A stretch of DNA of 64,000 bases from contig NZ_JYLL01000008.1 of the NCBI RefSeq assembly GCF_001439695.1, positions 1 to 64,000 on the forward strand, written 5' to 3'. Shown one piece after another: positions 16,259-24,137 of the stretch. The position numbers were made by a program, and so were the translations under genes. The notes below the pieces were generated by a model. It was given only the letters and a program-made list of their open reading frames with translations, was not told the DNA's origin and did not search any database. How positions within the stretch are numbered: the first letter of the stretch is position 1; the number at the start of each line of letters is the position of its first letter. This DNA comes from Pseudomonas veronii. GTDB lineage: Bacteria; Pseudomonadota; Gammaproteobacteria; Pseudomonadales; Pseudomonadaceae.

Positions 16259-17272
16259 ATGCCTCTACTGCGCACCTTTTGCGTTGCCGGCCTGCTCGCC
16301 GCCGGCGCAGCGCCCGCATTCGCCACCACCGAAGGCCCCAGCTACGGGCCTGAACTGCAGGGTTTCCAATACCCTTATCCGGTTCAACAGTTCCGCTTTC
16401 AGTCCCAGGGCAAATCCCTGCACATGGGCTACATGGACATCCCGGCCAGCGGCACAGCCAACGGTCGCAGCGTGGTGCTGCTGCACGGCAAGAACTTCTG
16501 CGGCGCCACATGGGAGGGTTCGATCAAGGCGCTGAGCGACGCCGGTTACCGCGTGATCGCACCCGACCAGATCGGCTTCTGCACCTCGAGCAAGCCCGAC
16601 AGCTACCAGTACAGCTTCCAGCAACTGGCGATCAATACCCACCAACTGCTGGAAAAACTCGGCATTCAGAAGGTCACCCTGCTCGGCCACTCCACCGGCG
16701 GCATGCTCGCCACCCGCTACGCGCTGCTGTACCCAGAGCAAACCGAGCAACTGGCGCTGGTCAACCCGATCGGCCTGGAAGACTGGAAAGCCCTCGGCGT
16801 GCCTTATCGCAGCGTCGACCAATGGTACGAACGCGAATTGCAGGTGAGCGCCGACGGCATCCGCAGCTACGAGCGCGACACCTACTACGCCGGCCACTGG
16901 AAGCCCGAATACGAGCGCTGGGTACAGATGCTCGCCGGCCTGAACAAAGGCCCCGGCCACACCCAGGTGGCATGGAACTCGGCGCTGATTTACGACATGA
17001 TCTTCACCCAGCCGGTGTACTACGAGTTCAAGGACCTGCAGGTGCCCACGCTGTTGCTGATCGGCACCAGCGACACCACCGCCATCGGCAAAGACCTCGC
17101 GCCGCCGGCGGTGAAGGCAAAGATCGGGCACTACGCAGTGCTGGGCAAACAGGTAGCCAAGTTGATCCCCCGCGCCACCCTGGTGGAATTCCCCGGCCTG
17201 GGCCACGCACCGCAGATGGAAGAACCGGCGCAGTTCCACAAGGCCTTGCTGCAGGGGCTCGACCACCTTTAA
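16259..17272 (+). CDS. Exported alpha/beta hydrolase
   Basis: 337 residues with a signal peptide (…LLAAGAAPAFA). The fold markers are VVLLHGKNFCGATW (oxyanion), the nucleophile elbow LLGHSTGGMLA, an Asp in LLLIGTSDTTA and a His in FPGLGHAPQME, so the triad is complete. Family members cleave esters, epoxides or lactones in the periplasm, but no substrate can be named. It is close to the YqaA gene upstream (43 bp) and to a dehydrogenase downstream (27 bp). Confidence 0.8.
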   Translation: MPLLRTFCVAGLLAAGAAPAFATTEGPSYGPELQGFQYPYPVQQFRFQSQGKSLHMGYMDIPASGTANGRSVVLLHGKNFCGATWEGSIKALSDAGYRVIAPDQIGFCTSSKPDSYQYSFQQLAINTHQLLEKLGIQKVTLLGHSTGGMLATRYALLYPEQTEQLALVNPIGLEDWKALGVPYRSVDQWYERELQVSADGIRSYERDTYYAGHWKPEYERWVQMLAGLNKGPGHTQVAWNSALIYDMIFTQPVYYEFKDLQVPTLLLIGTSDTTAIGKDLAPPAVKAKIGHYAVLGKQVAKLIPRATLVEFPGLGHAPQMEEPAQFHKALLQGLDHL

Positions 17273-17299
17273 TCCAACGTTATTAAGAGGCGCCCGCGT

Positions 17300-18253
17300 A
17301 TGTCGCTACAGATCGCAGTCATTGATGATTGGCAAGACGTCGCCCGTGATGTGGTGGACTGGTCAGCCCTGGCGGCGCTCGGCCAGGTGCATTTTCTGCA
17401 TGATTACCCGGCGGACACCGCCACGATGGTCGAGCGCCTGAAAGGCTTCGACGTGATCTGCGTGATGCGCGAACGTTCGACCTTCGATAGCCCGTTGCTG
17501 CAAGGCCTGCCCAACCTCAAGCTGCTGGTGACCGGTGGCATGCGCAACGCCGCCATCGACCTTGCCGCCGCCAAAGCCCTGGGTATCCAGGTGTGCGGCA
17601 CCGACAGCTATAAACACGCGGCACCGGAGCTGACGTGGGCGTTGATCATGGCGTCCACGCGCAACCTGCTGGCCGAAGCCAATTCCCTGCGCGCCGGTCA
17701 CTGGCAGGTGGGTCTGGGCGGCGACCTGCATGGCCAGACCCTGGGAATCCTGGGGCTGGGCAGCATTGGCCAGAAGGTCGCGCAATTTGCCCAGGTGTTC
17801 GGGATGCGGGTGATTGCCTGGAGTGAAAACCTTACACCGCAACGCGCGGCGGAATCCGGGGTGACGTGGGTCAGCAAGCGCGACTTGTTCGCACAGGCCG
17901 ATATTCTCACCATCCACCTGGTCCTCAGCGAGCGTAGCCGTGGGCTGGTGGATGCCGAGGCGCTCGGCTGGATGAAGCCGACGGCACGCCTGGTCAATAC
18001 GGCACGCGGGCCGATCGTGGACGAACCGGCGCTGCTGGAGGCCTTGAGCAACGGCCGCCTGGCGGGAGCCGCGCTGGATGTGTATGCCGAGGAGCCATTG
18101 CCGGTCGATCATCCGTTGCGCCGCTTGCCAAACGTACTGGCCACTCCCCACGTCGGGTATGTCAGCGAGCAGAATTACCGGCAGTTCTATCAGCAGATGA
18201 TTGCCGATATCCAGGCTTGGGCCGCGGGCACGCCCATTCGCGTGCTCGGCTGA
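17300..18253 (+). CDS. D-2-hydroxyacid dehydrogenase family protein
   Basis: 317 residues. The NAD-binding motif is LGILGLGSIGQKVAQFAQVF. Catalytic residues are Arg in LVNTARGPIVDE, Glu in YAEEPLP and His in LATPHVGY, the order of the PGDH/glyoxylate reductase family. It should interconvert a 2-keto acid and a D-2-hydroxyacid with NAD(P)H in the cytoplasm. Substrate unknown. AGAGG precedes the ATG. Confidence 0.8.
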   Translation: MSLQIAVIDDWQDVARDVVDWSALAALGQVHFLHDYPADTATMVERLKGFDVICVMRERSTFDSPLLQGLPNLKLLVTGGMRNAAIDLAAAKALGIQVCGTDSYKHAAPELTWALIMASTRNLLAEANSLRAGHWQVGLGGDLHGQTLGILGLGSIGQKVAQFAQVFGMRVIAWSENLTPQRAAESGVTWVSKRDLFAQADILTIHLVLSERSRGLVDAEALGWMKPTARLVNTARGPIVDEPALLEALSNGRLAGAALDVYAEEPLPVDHPLRRLPNVLATPHVGYVSEQNYRQFYQQMIADIQAWAAGTPIRVLG

Positions 18254-18734
18254 CGCACCAATTCAGCGCACGCGCACTGCGGTGACGAGGCGCCTGCTCC
18301 CGAAACGCCCCTGAAGCGGGGCGCCAGCCCACCAACCGGACCGCGCGCCCTCGCCACGCGCTATCCACCGATCGCCAGGCGCCCATACCGTTTTCTAACG
18401 TCGCATATCGTTACAAGTTTTTTTGTCCTACAAAATTTCCACATAAACCCTACAGTCTTTAGGATTTGTCCTAGACTCAAGCTCGATGGGTCCGTTCAAA
18501 AACAAAAGCCCCGCAAAAAATCGAAACTTTCAAACTCTGCCGTAGGTCAGGTTTAGGGTAAGGCGTGCATAAGCGGTTCAGACCGAATGCCCGTCCATCC
18601 AATCTATTTCAGCTAACCGTGCAACTGGCACAAGCCTTGCCAGTTTGTATAGCGCTTGTGCGTCTGGCCGCAGGAAGCGGTCTTCGGAGCTAGTGGCAGC
18701 GGGCCACCAGCCAACCAACATGTGGGAGAGAACT
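18254..18734 (+). other. Long non-coding leader of the glg/tre operon
   Basis: 481 bp without a credible gene. The distal part is AT-rich with a T-run near 18420. The 9-mer TTTGTCCTA occurs at 18422-18430 and 18465-18473. The second copy is the right arm of TAGGA-TTTG-TCCTA (18460-18473), a small dyad that could bind a LuxR/RcsB-type regulator. No confident -35/-10 pair was chosen. Confidence 0.45.
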
Positions 18735-20291
18735 ATGATCAGTGCCGCAGTAGAAACTCAGGGAGAGCGTTTTAGTAAATCGGCAGGGGGGCCAACATCG
18801 TTGGTCGATCTGCCCAATGCTGTGCGGCCGGTCGTGAGTCATAACCCCAATCGAAAGAAAGTCTTGTTCGTCACTTCCGAATTTGCCGACCTGGTCAAGA
18901 CCGGCGGCCTAGGCGATGTTTCCGCCGCCCTGCCCCGCGCCATGGGGCACTTGCACGATGTGCGCGTGCTGATCCCCGGTTACCCGCAGGTGATGGAAAG
19001 CGACAACCCGATCCATATCATCGGCGAACTGGGTGGCCACGCCGCGCTGCCGCCATGCAAGATCGGGCGCATGGACCTCAAGGATGGCCTGGTTATCTAC
19101 GTACTGATCTGCCCCGAACTGTACGAGCGCGAAGGCACGCCCTATGGCGCCAACAACGGCCGCGACTGGCCGGATAACCACATCCGCTTCGCGCGCCTGG
19201 GCCTGGCCGCTGCCGACATGGCCGCCAACCTCGCCCAGATCCACTGGTGCCCGGACCTGGTGCATGCCCACGACTGGCCCGCCGGCCTGGCCCCTGCCTA
19301 TATGCACTGGCGTGGGTCACGCACACCGACCCTGTTCACCATCCACAACCTGGCATACCAGGGCGTGGTCAGCCTGGCCTCCACGCCGGAGCTGGGCATT
19401 CCGCCCCATGCGCTGCAACAGGAAGGCATGGAGTTCTACGGCAAGATGTCGTTCCTCAAGGCGGGGATGGCCTACTCCAGCCACATCACCACCGTGAGCG
19501 CCACCTACGCCCAGGAAATCACCACCCCGGAATTCGGCTGCGGCCTGGACGGCTTTCTCGCCAGCAAGACCCAGCAAGGCTTGCTCAGCGGCATTCCCAA
19601 CGGCATCGATGAAAGCTGGGAAGCCTCCACCGACACGCACCTGACCCACAACTTCAATATCGGCGATTGGGAAGGCAAGGCAGTCAACGCCGCCCACGTG
19701 CGCAACCTGTTTGGCCTGCATGACTCCACCGGACCGCTGTTCGCCGTGGTCTCGCGGCTGGTCTATCAAAAAGGCCTGGACCTGACCGAAGCGGTCGCCA
19801 GCTTTATCGTCGAGAACGGCGGCCAGATCGCGATCATCGGTCGTGGCGAGCCGGAAGAAGAACAGGCCATGCGCGAACTGGCGCTGCGCTTCCCGGGCCA
19901 GGTCGGTGTACGCATCGGCTTCAACGAAACCGACGCCCGCCGCATGTTTGCCGGCAGCGACTTCCTGCTGATGCCGTCGCGCTATGAACCGTGCGGCTTG
20001 AGCCAGATGTACGCGCAGCGCTTCGGCTCGCTGCCGGTGGCGCGCAACACCGGCGGCCTGGCGGACACCATCGAAGACGGCGTCACCGGGTTCCTGTTCA
20101 ACGAGTCCACCGTGGACAGCTACCGCGAAGCCCTGAACCGTGCGTTCAAAGTGTTCGCCTACCCAGGCCTGCTCAACGCCATGCGCTGCCGGGCGATGAC
20201 CCAACCGTTCAACTGGTGCCAGGCGGTCGAACCCTATGCCGAACTGTATGAACAACTGGTGGCCAAGGCGCTGGGGAAATCGACTAAATAA
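18735..20291 (+). CDS. glgA: Glycogen synthase (ADP-glucose)
   Basis: 518 residues of GT5 family. The start at 18735 (MISAAVETQG) has GGGAGAG upstream; the longer frame starts inside leader DNA. Lys55 in KTGGLGDV is the ADP-glucose-binding motif. SRYEPCGLSQMYAQRFG near the C-terminus is the acceptor/nucleotide signature. The protein has about 40 extra polar residues before the canonical N-terminus. It elongates alpha-1,4-glucan chains. First gene of the operon, 19 bp before treZ. Confidence 0.93.
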   Translation: MISAAVETQGERFSKSAGGPTSLVDLPNAVRPVVSHNPNRKKVLFVTSEFADLVKTGGLGDVSAALPRAMGHLHDVRVLIPGYPQVMESDNPIHIIGELGGHAALPPCKIGRMDLKDGLVIYVLICPELYEREGTPYGANNGRDWPDNHIRFARLGLAAADMAANLAQIHWCPDLVHAHDWPAGLAPAYMHWRGSRTPTLFTIHNLAYQGVVSLASTPELGIPPHALQQEGMEFYGKMSFLKAGMAYSSHITTVSATYAQEITTPEFGCGLDGFLASKTQQGLLSGIPNGIDESWEASTDTHLTHNFNIGDWEGKAVNAAHVRNLFGLHDSTGPLFAVVSRLVYQKGLDLTEAVASFIVENGGQIAIIGRGEPEEEQAMRELALRFPGQVGVRIGFNETDARRMFAGSDFLLMPSRYEPCGLSQMYAQRFGSLPVARNTGGLADTIEDGVTGFLFNESTVDSYREALNRAFKVFAYPGLLNAMRCRAMTQPFNWCQAVEPYAELYEQLVAKALGKSTK

Positions 20292-20310
20292 TCAAGGGAG
20301 GTCTTCATAG

Positions 20311-22056
20311 ATGCCGTTACGGACTCTGGAAACCTGGCCCCACGGCGCAATCATGCTGGACGCGCAACACACGCGTTTCGCCTTGTGGGCGCCAGACGCG
20401 TTTTATGTCAGCGTTGAATTGCAAGATGGCCGCTCGGTCGCCATGCTGCCCCAGGCAAATGGCTGGTTCGAAACGGAGATAAAGTGCCCCGCAGGCACGC
20501 GCTACCGCTACAACATCGATGGGGAAATGGATGTCCCCGATCCCGCATCCAGGGCCCAGGCCTCGGACGTGCATGGCTGGAGCCTGGTGGTCGACCCGCT
20601 CGCCTATGAATGGCGACACCACCCATGGCAGGGCCGCCCCTGGCATGAAGCGGTGATCTACGAACTGCATGTCGGCGCGCTGGGCGGCTTCGCAGCCGTC
20701 GAGCAGCACCTGCCACGCCTGGCCGAACTGGGCGTTACCGCGATTGAGTTGATGCCCCTGGCGCAATTCCCCGGCGAGCGCAATTGGGGCTACGACGGCG
20801 TGCTGCCCTACGCGCCGCACGCCGCCTACGGCAGCCCCGAACAGCTCAAGCATCTGATCGACAGCGCTCATGAACACGGGCTCGCGGTCTTGCTCGACGT
20901 GGTCTACAACCACTTCGGCCCCGATGGCAACTACCTGGGCCAGTACGCCAAAGACTTCTTCCAGCAAGATGTACATACGCCATGGGGCGCCGGCATCGAC
21001 TTCGAGCGGCGTGAAGTGCGGGACTTCTTTCTGGACAACGCCCTGATGTGGCTGCTCGACTACCGCTTCGACGGCCTGCGCCTGGATGCGGTACACGCCA
21101 TCGACAACCCCGGTTTCCTGCGGGAACTGGCGCACCGGGTGCGCCAGCAGGTCGACATCGGCCGTCATGTTTGGCTGGTGCTGGAAAACGAACTGAACCA
21201 GGCCAGCCTGCTGAAACACGATTTCGATGCGCAATGGAACGACGACTTCCACAACGTATTGCATGTGCTGCTGACCGGCGAAACCGATGCCTACTACAGC
21301 GACTTTGCCCAAGCGCCTACCGCCAAACTCGCACGTTGCCTCAGCGACGGCTTTGTCTACCAAGGCCACACCACGCGCCACGGGCATGCACGCGGCGAAC
21401 CCAGCAGCGGCTTGCCGCCCACCGCCTTCGTCGCGTTCTTGCAGAACCACGACCAGATCGGCAACCGCGCCCTCGGCGAACGCCTGCACCAACTGTGTTC
21501 GCCCCAGGCGCTGAAGGCGGCGACCACCTTGCTACTGATGTCGCCGATGATCCCGTTGCTATTCATGGGCGATGAAGTCAACGCCAGCGAGCCGTTTCTG
21601 TTTTTCACTGACCACCATGGCGAACTGGCTGAAGCGGTACGCGAAGGACGTCGCAATGAATTCGCCGATTTCGCCGCGTTCCACGACCCCGAGCGGCGCG
21701 AGCGGATTCCCGATCCCAACGCGCTGCCGACCTTCGAGCAATCGGCGCCGTCATTCGCCGCCAACGAACACACCGAGTTCTATCGCCACCTGCTGCGCCT
21801 GCGCCACCAGCATATCGTGCCGCACCTGCCTGGCAGCGTGGCCCTCGGTGCGCGGGTGCTGGCAGATCGCGCCGTCAGTGCGCGTTGGCGCCTGGGCAAC
21901 GGCAGCCTGTTACAGATCGACCTGAACCTGAGTGCCACGGCCCTGGATCACCCCGCTGCGCAGCATGTGCTGTTCCAAACGCCGGCGCATGACCACGCGC
22001 ACCTGGCGCCCTTCAGCGCACGCGTTACCCTATCCCCTGTTGGAGAGCACCCTTGA
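20311..22056 (+). CDS. treZ: Malto-oligosyltrehalose trehalohydrolase
   Basis: 581 residues of GH13. An N-terminal E-set/CBM48-like domain (residues 10-90) precedes the barrel (YELHVGALGGFAAVEQHLPR, VYNHFGPDGNYL). Catalytic candidates are Asp259 in GLRLDAVHAID, Glu292 in LVLENELN and Asp in FLQNHDQIGNRALG. It releases trehalose from maltooligosyl-trehalose made by TreY. GGGAGG precedes the ATG. Its stop overlaps the next start by four bases. Confidence 0.92.
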   Translation: MPLRTLETWPHGAIMLDAQHTRFALWAPDAFYVSVELQDGRSVAMLPQANGWFETEIKCPAGTRYRYNIDGEMDVPDPASRAQASDVHGWSLVVDPLAYEWRHHPWQGRPWHEAVIYELHVGALGGFAAVEQHLPRLAELGVTAIELMPLAQFPGERNWGYDGVLPYAPHAAYGSPEQLKHLIDSAHEHGLAVLLDVVYNHFGPDGNYLGQYAKDFFQQDVHTPWGAGIDFERREVRDFFLDNALMWLLDYRFDGLRLDAVHAIDNPGFLRELAHRVRQQVDIGRHVWLVLENELNQASLLKHDFDAQWNDDFHNVLHVLLTGETDAYYSDFAQAPTAKLARCLSDGFVYQGHTTRHGHARGEPSSGLPPTAFVAFLQNHDQIGNRALGERLHQLCSPQALKAATTLLLMSPMIPLLFMGDEVNASEPFLFFTDHHGELAEAVREGRRNEFADFAAFHDPERRERIPDPNALPTFEQSAPSFAANEHTEFYRHLLRLRHQHIVPHLPGSVALGARVLADRAVSARWRLGNGSLLQIDLNLSATALDHPAAQHVLFQTPAHDHAHLAPFSARVTLSPVGEHP

Positions 22057-24137
22057 GCGAAGCGAACCTGGAAATCCTCGCCGGCCGAGCGGGCCTGGCG
22101 GTCGATTGGATCGACGCAAACGGCCGCCCGCAACGTGTCAAACCGGACGCCCTGCGCGCCGTCCTCAAAGGCCTGGGCCACCCGGCCGACAGCGATGCCG
22201 AGATTGACGCCAGCCTGCGAGACCTGGAGCAAGTGCAACAGGACAAGCACCTGCCGCCCTTGCTCACCGTCGACAGTGGCGAAGGCCTGGACCTGGCGCG
22301 CTACTTCGCGCCCGACACCGTCTGCCGGGTCAGCCTCGAGGAGGGCGAAGTCCTCGAATTACGCCTCGACGGCAACGCGGTACTGCCCGGCGTGATCGCC
22401 CTCGGCTACCACCAAGTGCATATCGCCGACCAGGCCTTCACCCTGGCCGTGGCCCCTCGTCACTGCTACAGCGTCGCCGATGCCGTCGACAGTCAAACCC
22501 CACGTGCCTGGGGCCTGAGCGCCCAGTTGTACGCCCTGCGCCGCCTCGGCGACGGCGGGTTCGGCGACACCCTGGCGCTGGAACACCTGGCCCGCTCGGC
22601 CGCCGAACGCGGTGCCGACGCGCTGGCGATCAGCCCGATGCACGCGATGTTCAGCGCCGACCCCGAGCGCTACAGCCCGTACTCGCCGTCGAGCCGCCTG
22701 TTTCTCAATAGCCTGTACGCATCACCCGGCTGCATCCTGGGTGAGCGCCAGGTGCGCAATGCCATCGAGGCCTGCGGTCTGGCCGACGAGCTGCACACCC
22801 TCGAACAACACACCCTGATCGACTGGCCCACCGCAGCCAAGGCCAAACACCGCCTGTTGCGTGCCCTGTACGACGACTTCCGCCACGGTCAACACCCGCA
22901 ACACGCCGACTTCCTCAGTTTCCGCCAAGCGGGCGGTGAAGCCCTGGAGAACCACTGCCGTTTCGAAGCGGTCCAGGCCGCGCGCGCCGCCGCTGGCGAA
23001 GACCTCGACTGGCGCCATTGGCCAGAGCAATGGCGCAGCCCGCAAAGCCCGGCGCTCCTGCGCTTCGCCGAGGAAAACCGCGACGACATCGGCTTCTACG
23101 CCTTCGGCCAATGGCTGATCGCGCGCTGCCTGGAACGCGCCCAACAAGCCGCCCGTGGCAGTGGCATGAGCATCGGCCTGATCGCCGATCTGGCCGTCGG
23201 CGCCGACGGTGGCGGCAGCCAGGCCTGGAGCCGCCAGGATGAATTGCTCGCCGGCCTGACCGTCGGCGCGCCGCCGGACATTCTCAACCGCGCCGGCCAG
23301 GGCTGGGGCATCTCCGCCTTCGCCCCGGAAGGCCTCAAGCGCCACGGCTTCCGTGCGTTTATCGAGATGCTGCGGGCCAATTTCGCCCATGCCGGCGGCT
23401 TGCGTATCGACCATGTGATGGGCCTGCAACGCCTGTGGGTAATGCCCATGGATGCCTCGCCCCAGGACGGCGCCTACCTGTATTACCCGGTGGACGATCT
23501 GTTGCGTCTGCTGGCGCTGGAATCGCACCGCCACCAGGCCATCGTCCTCGGCGAAGACCTCGGCACCGTGCCCGACGGCCTGCGCGACAAACTCATCGGC
23601 CGCTCGATTCTGGGCATGCGCGTGCTGCTGTTCGAACAGGGTCATGATGGCCAATTCAAGCCGATCCTCGACTGGCCGGACAACGCCCTGGCCACCACCA
23701 GCACCCACGACCTGCCAACCCTCAATGGCTGGTGGCACAGCCGCGACATCGACTGGAACGTCCAGCTCGGCCTGATCGATGCGCCCACCACGGAGCAATG
23801 GCGCGAGCACCGCCTGCGCGAACGCCAGGCACTGCGCCAGGCCTTGAGCCAGGACCCGCAGAACTTCGTCGATGAAGTGCGCAATGAAACCGACCACATG
23901 ATCGATGCCAGCGTGCGCTACCTCGGCCACACCCGCGCGCCGCTGGTGCTGCTGCCGCTGGAAGATGCCTTGGGCCTCGAAGAACAAGCCAACCTGCCCG
24001 GCACCATCGACACCCACCCCAATTGGCGCCGCCGCCTGCCAGGCGAGGCGGCGAGCCTGCTCGACAATGCGGGTGCCGCACGCCGCCTGGAACTGCTGGC
24101 GGTGGCACGCAATCAAGCCCATGAGCGTGACCGATGA
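22053..24137 (+). CDS. malQ: 4-alpha-glucanotransferase (amylomaltase)
   Basis: 694 residues of GH77 from a TTG start (TTGA overlap with treZ; GGAGAG upstream). Blocks are YSPYSPSSRLFLNSLY, LRIDHVMGLQRLW (nucleophile Asp), VLGEDLGTVPDGL (acid Glu) and STHDLPTLNGWW. The N-terminal ~130 residues form the extra domain of long MalQ proteins. It transfers maltooligosyl units and supplies the chain lengths TreY prefers. Translationally coupled with both neighbours. Confidence 0.92.
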   Translation: MSEANLEILAGRAGLAVDWIDANGRPQRVKPDALRAVLKGLGHPADSDAEIDASLRDLEQVQQDKHLPPLLTVDSGEGLDLARYFAPDTVCRVSLEEGEVLELRLDGNAVLPGVIALGYHQVHIADQAFTLAVAPRHCYSVADAVDSQTPRAWGLSAQLYALRRLGDGGFGDTLALEHLARSAAERGADALAISPMHAMFSADPERYSPYSPSSRLFLNSLYASPGCILGERQVRNAIEACGLADELHTLEQHTLIDWPTAAKAKHRLLRALYDDFRHGQHPQHADFLSFRQAGGEALENHCRFEAVQAARAAAGEDLDWRHWPEQWRSPQSPALLRFAEENRDDIGFYAFGQWLIARCLERAQQAARGSGMSIGLIADLAVGADGGGSQAWSRQDELLAGLTVGAPPDILNRAGQGWGISAFAPEGLKRHGFRAFIEMLRANFAHAGGLRIDHVMGLQRLWVMPMDASPQDGAYLYYPVDDLLRLLALESHRHQAIVLGEDLGTVPDGLRDKLIGRSILGMRVLLFEQGHDGQFKPILDWPDNALATTSTHDLPTLNGWWHSRDIDWNVQLGLIDAPTTEQWREHRLRERQALRQALSQDPQNFVDEVRNETDHMIDASVRYLGHTRAPLVLLPLEDALGLEEQANLPGTIDTHPNWRRRLPGEAASLLDNAGAARRLELLAVARNQAHERDR

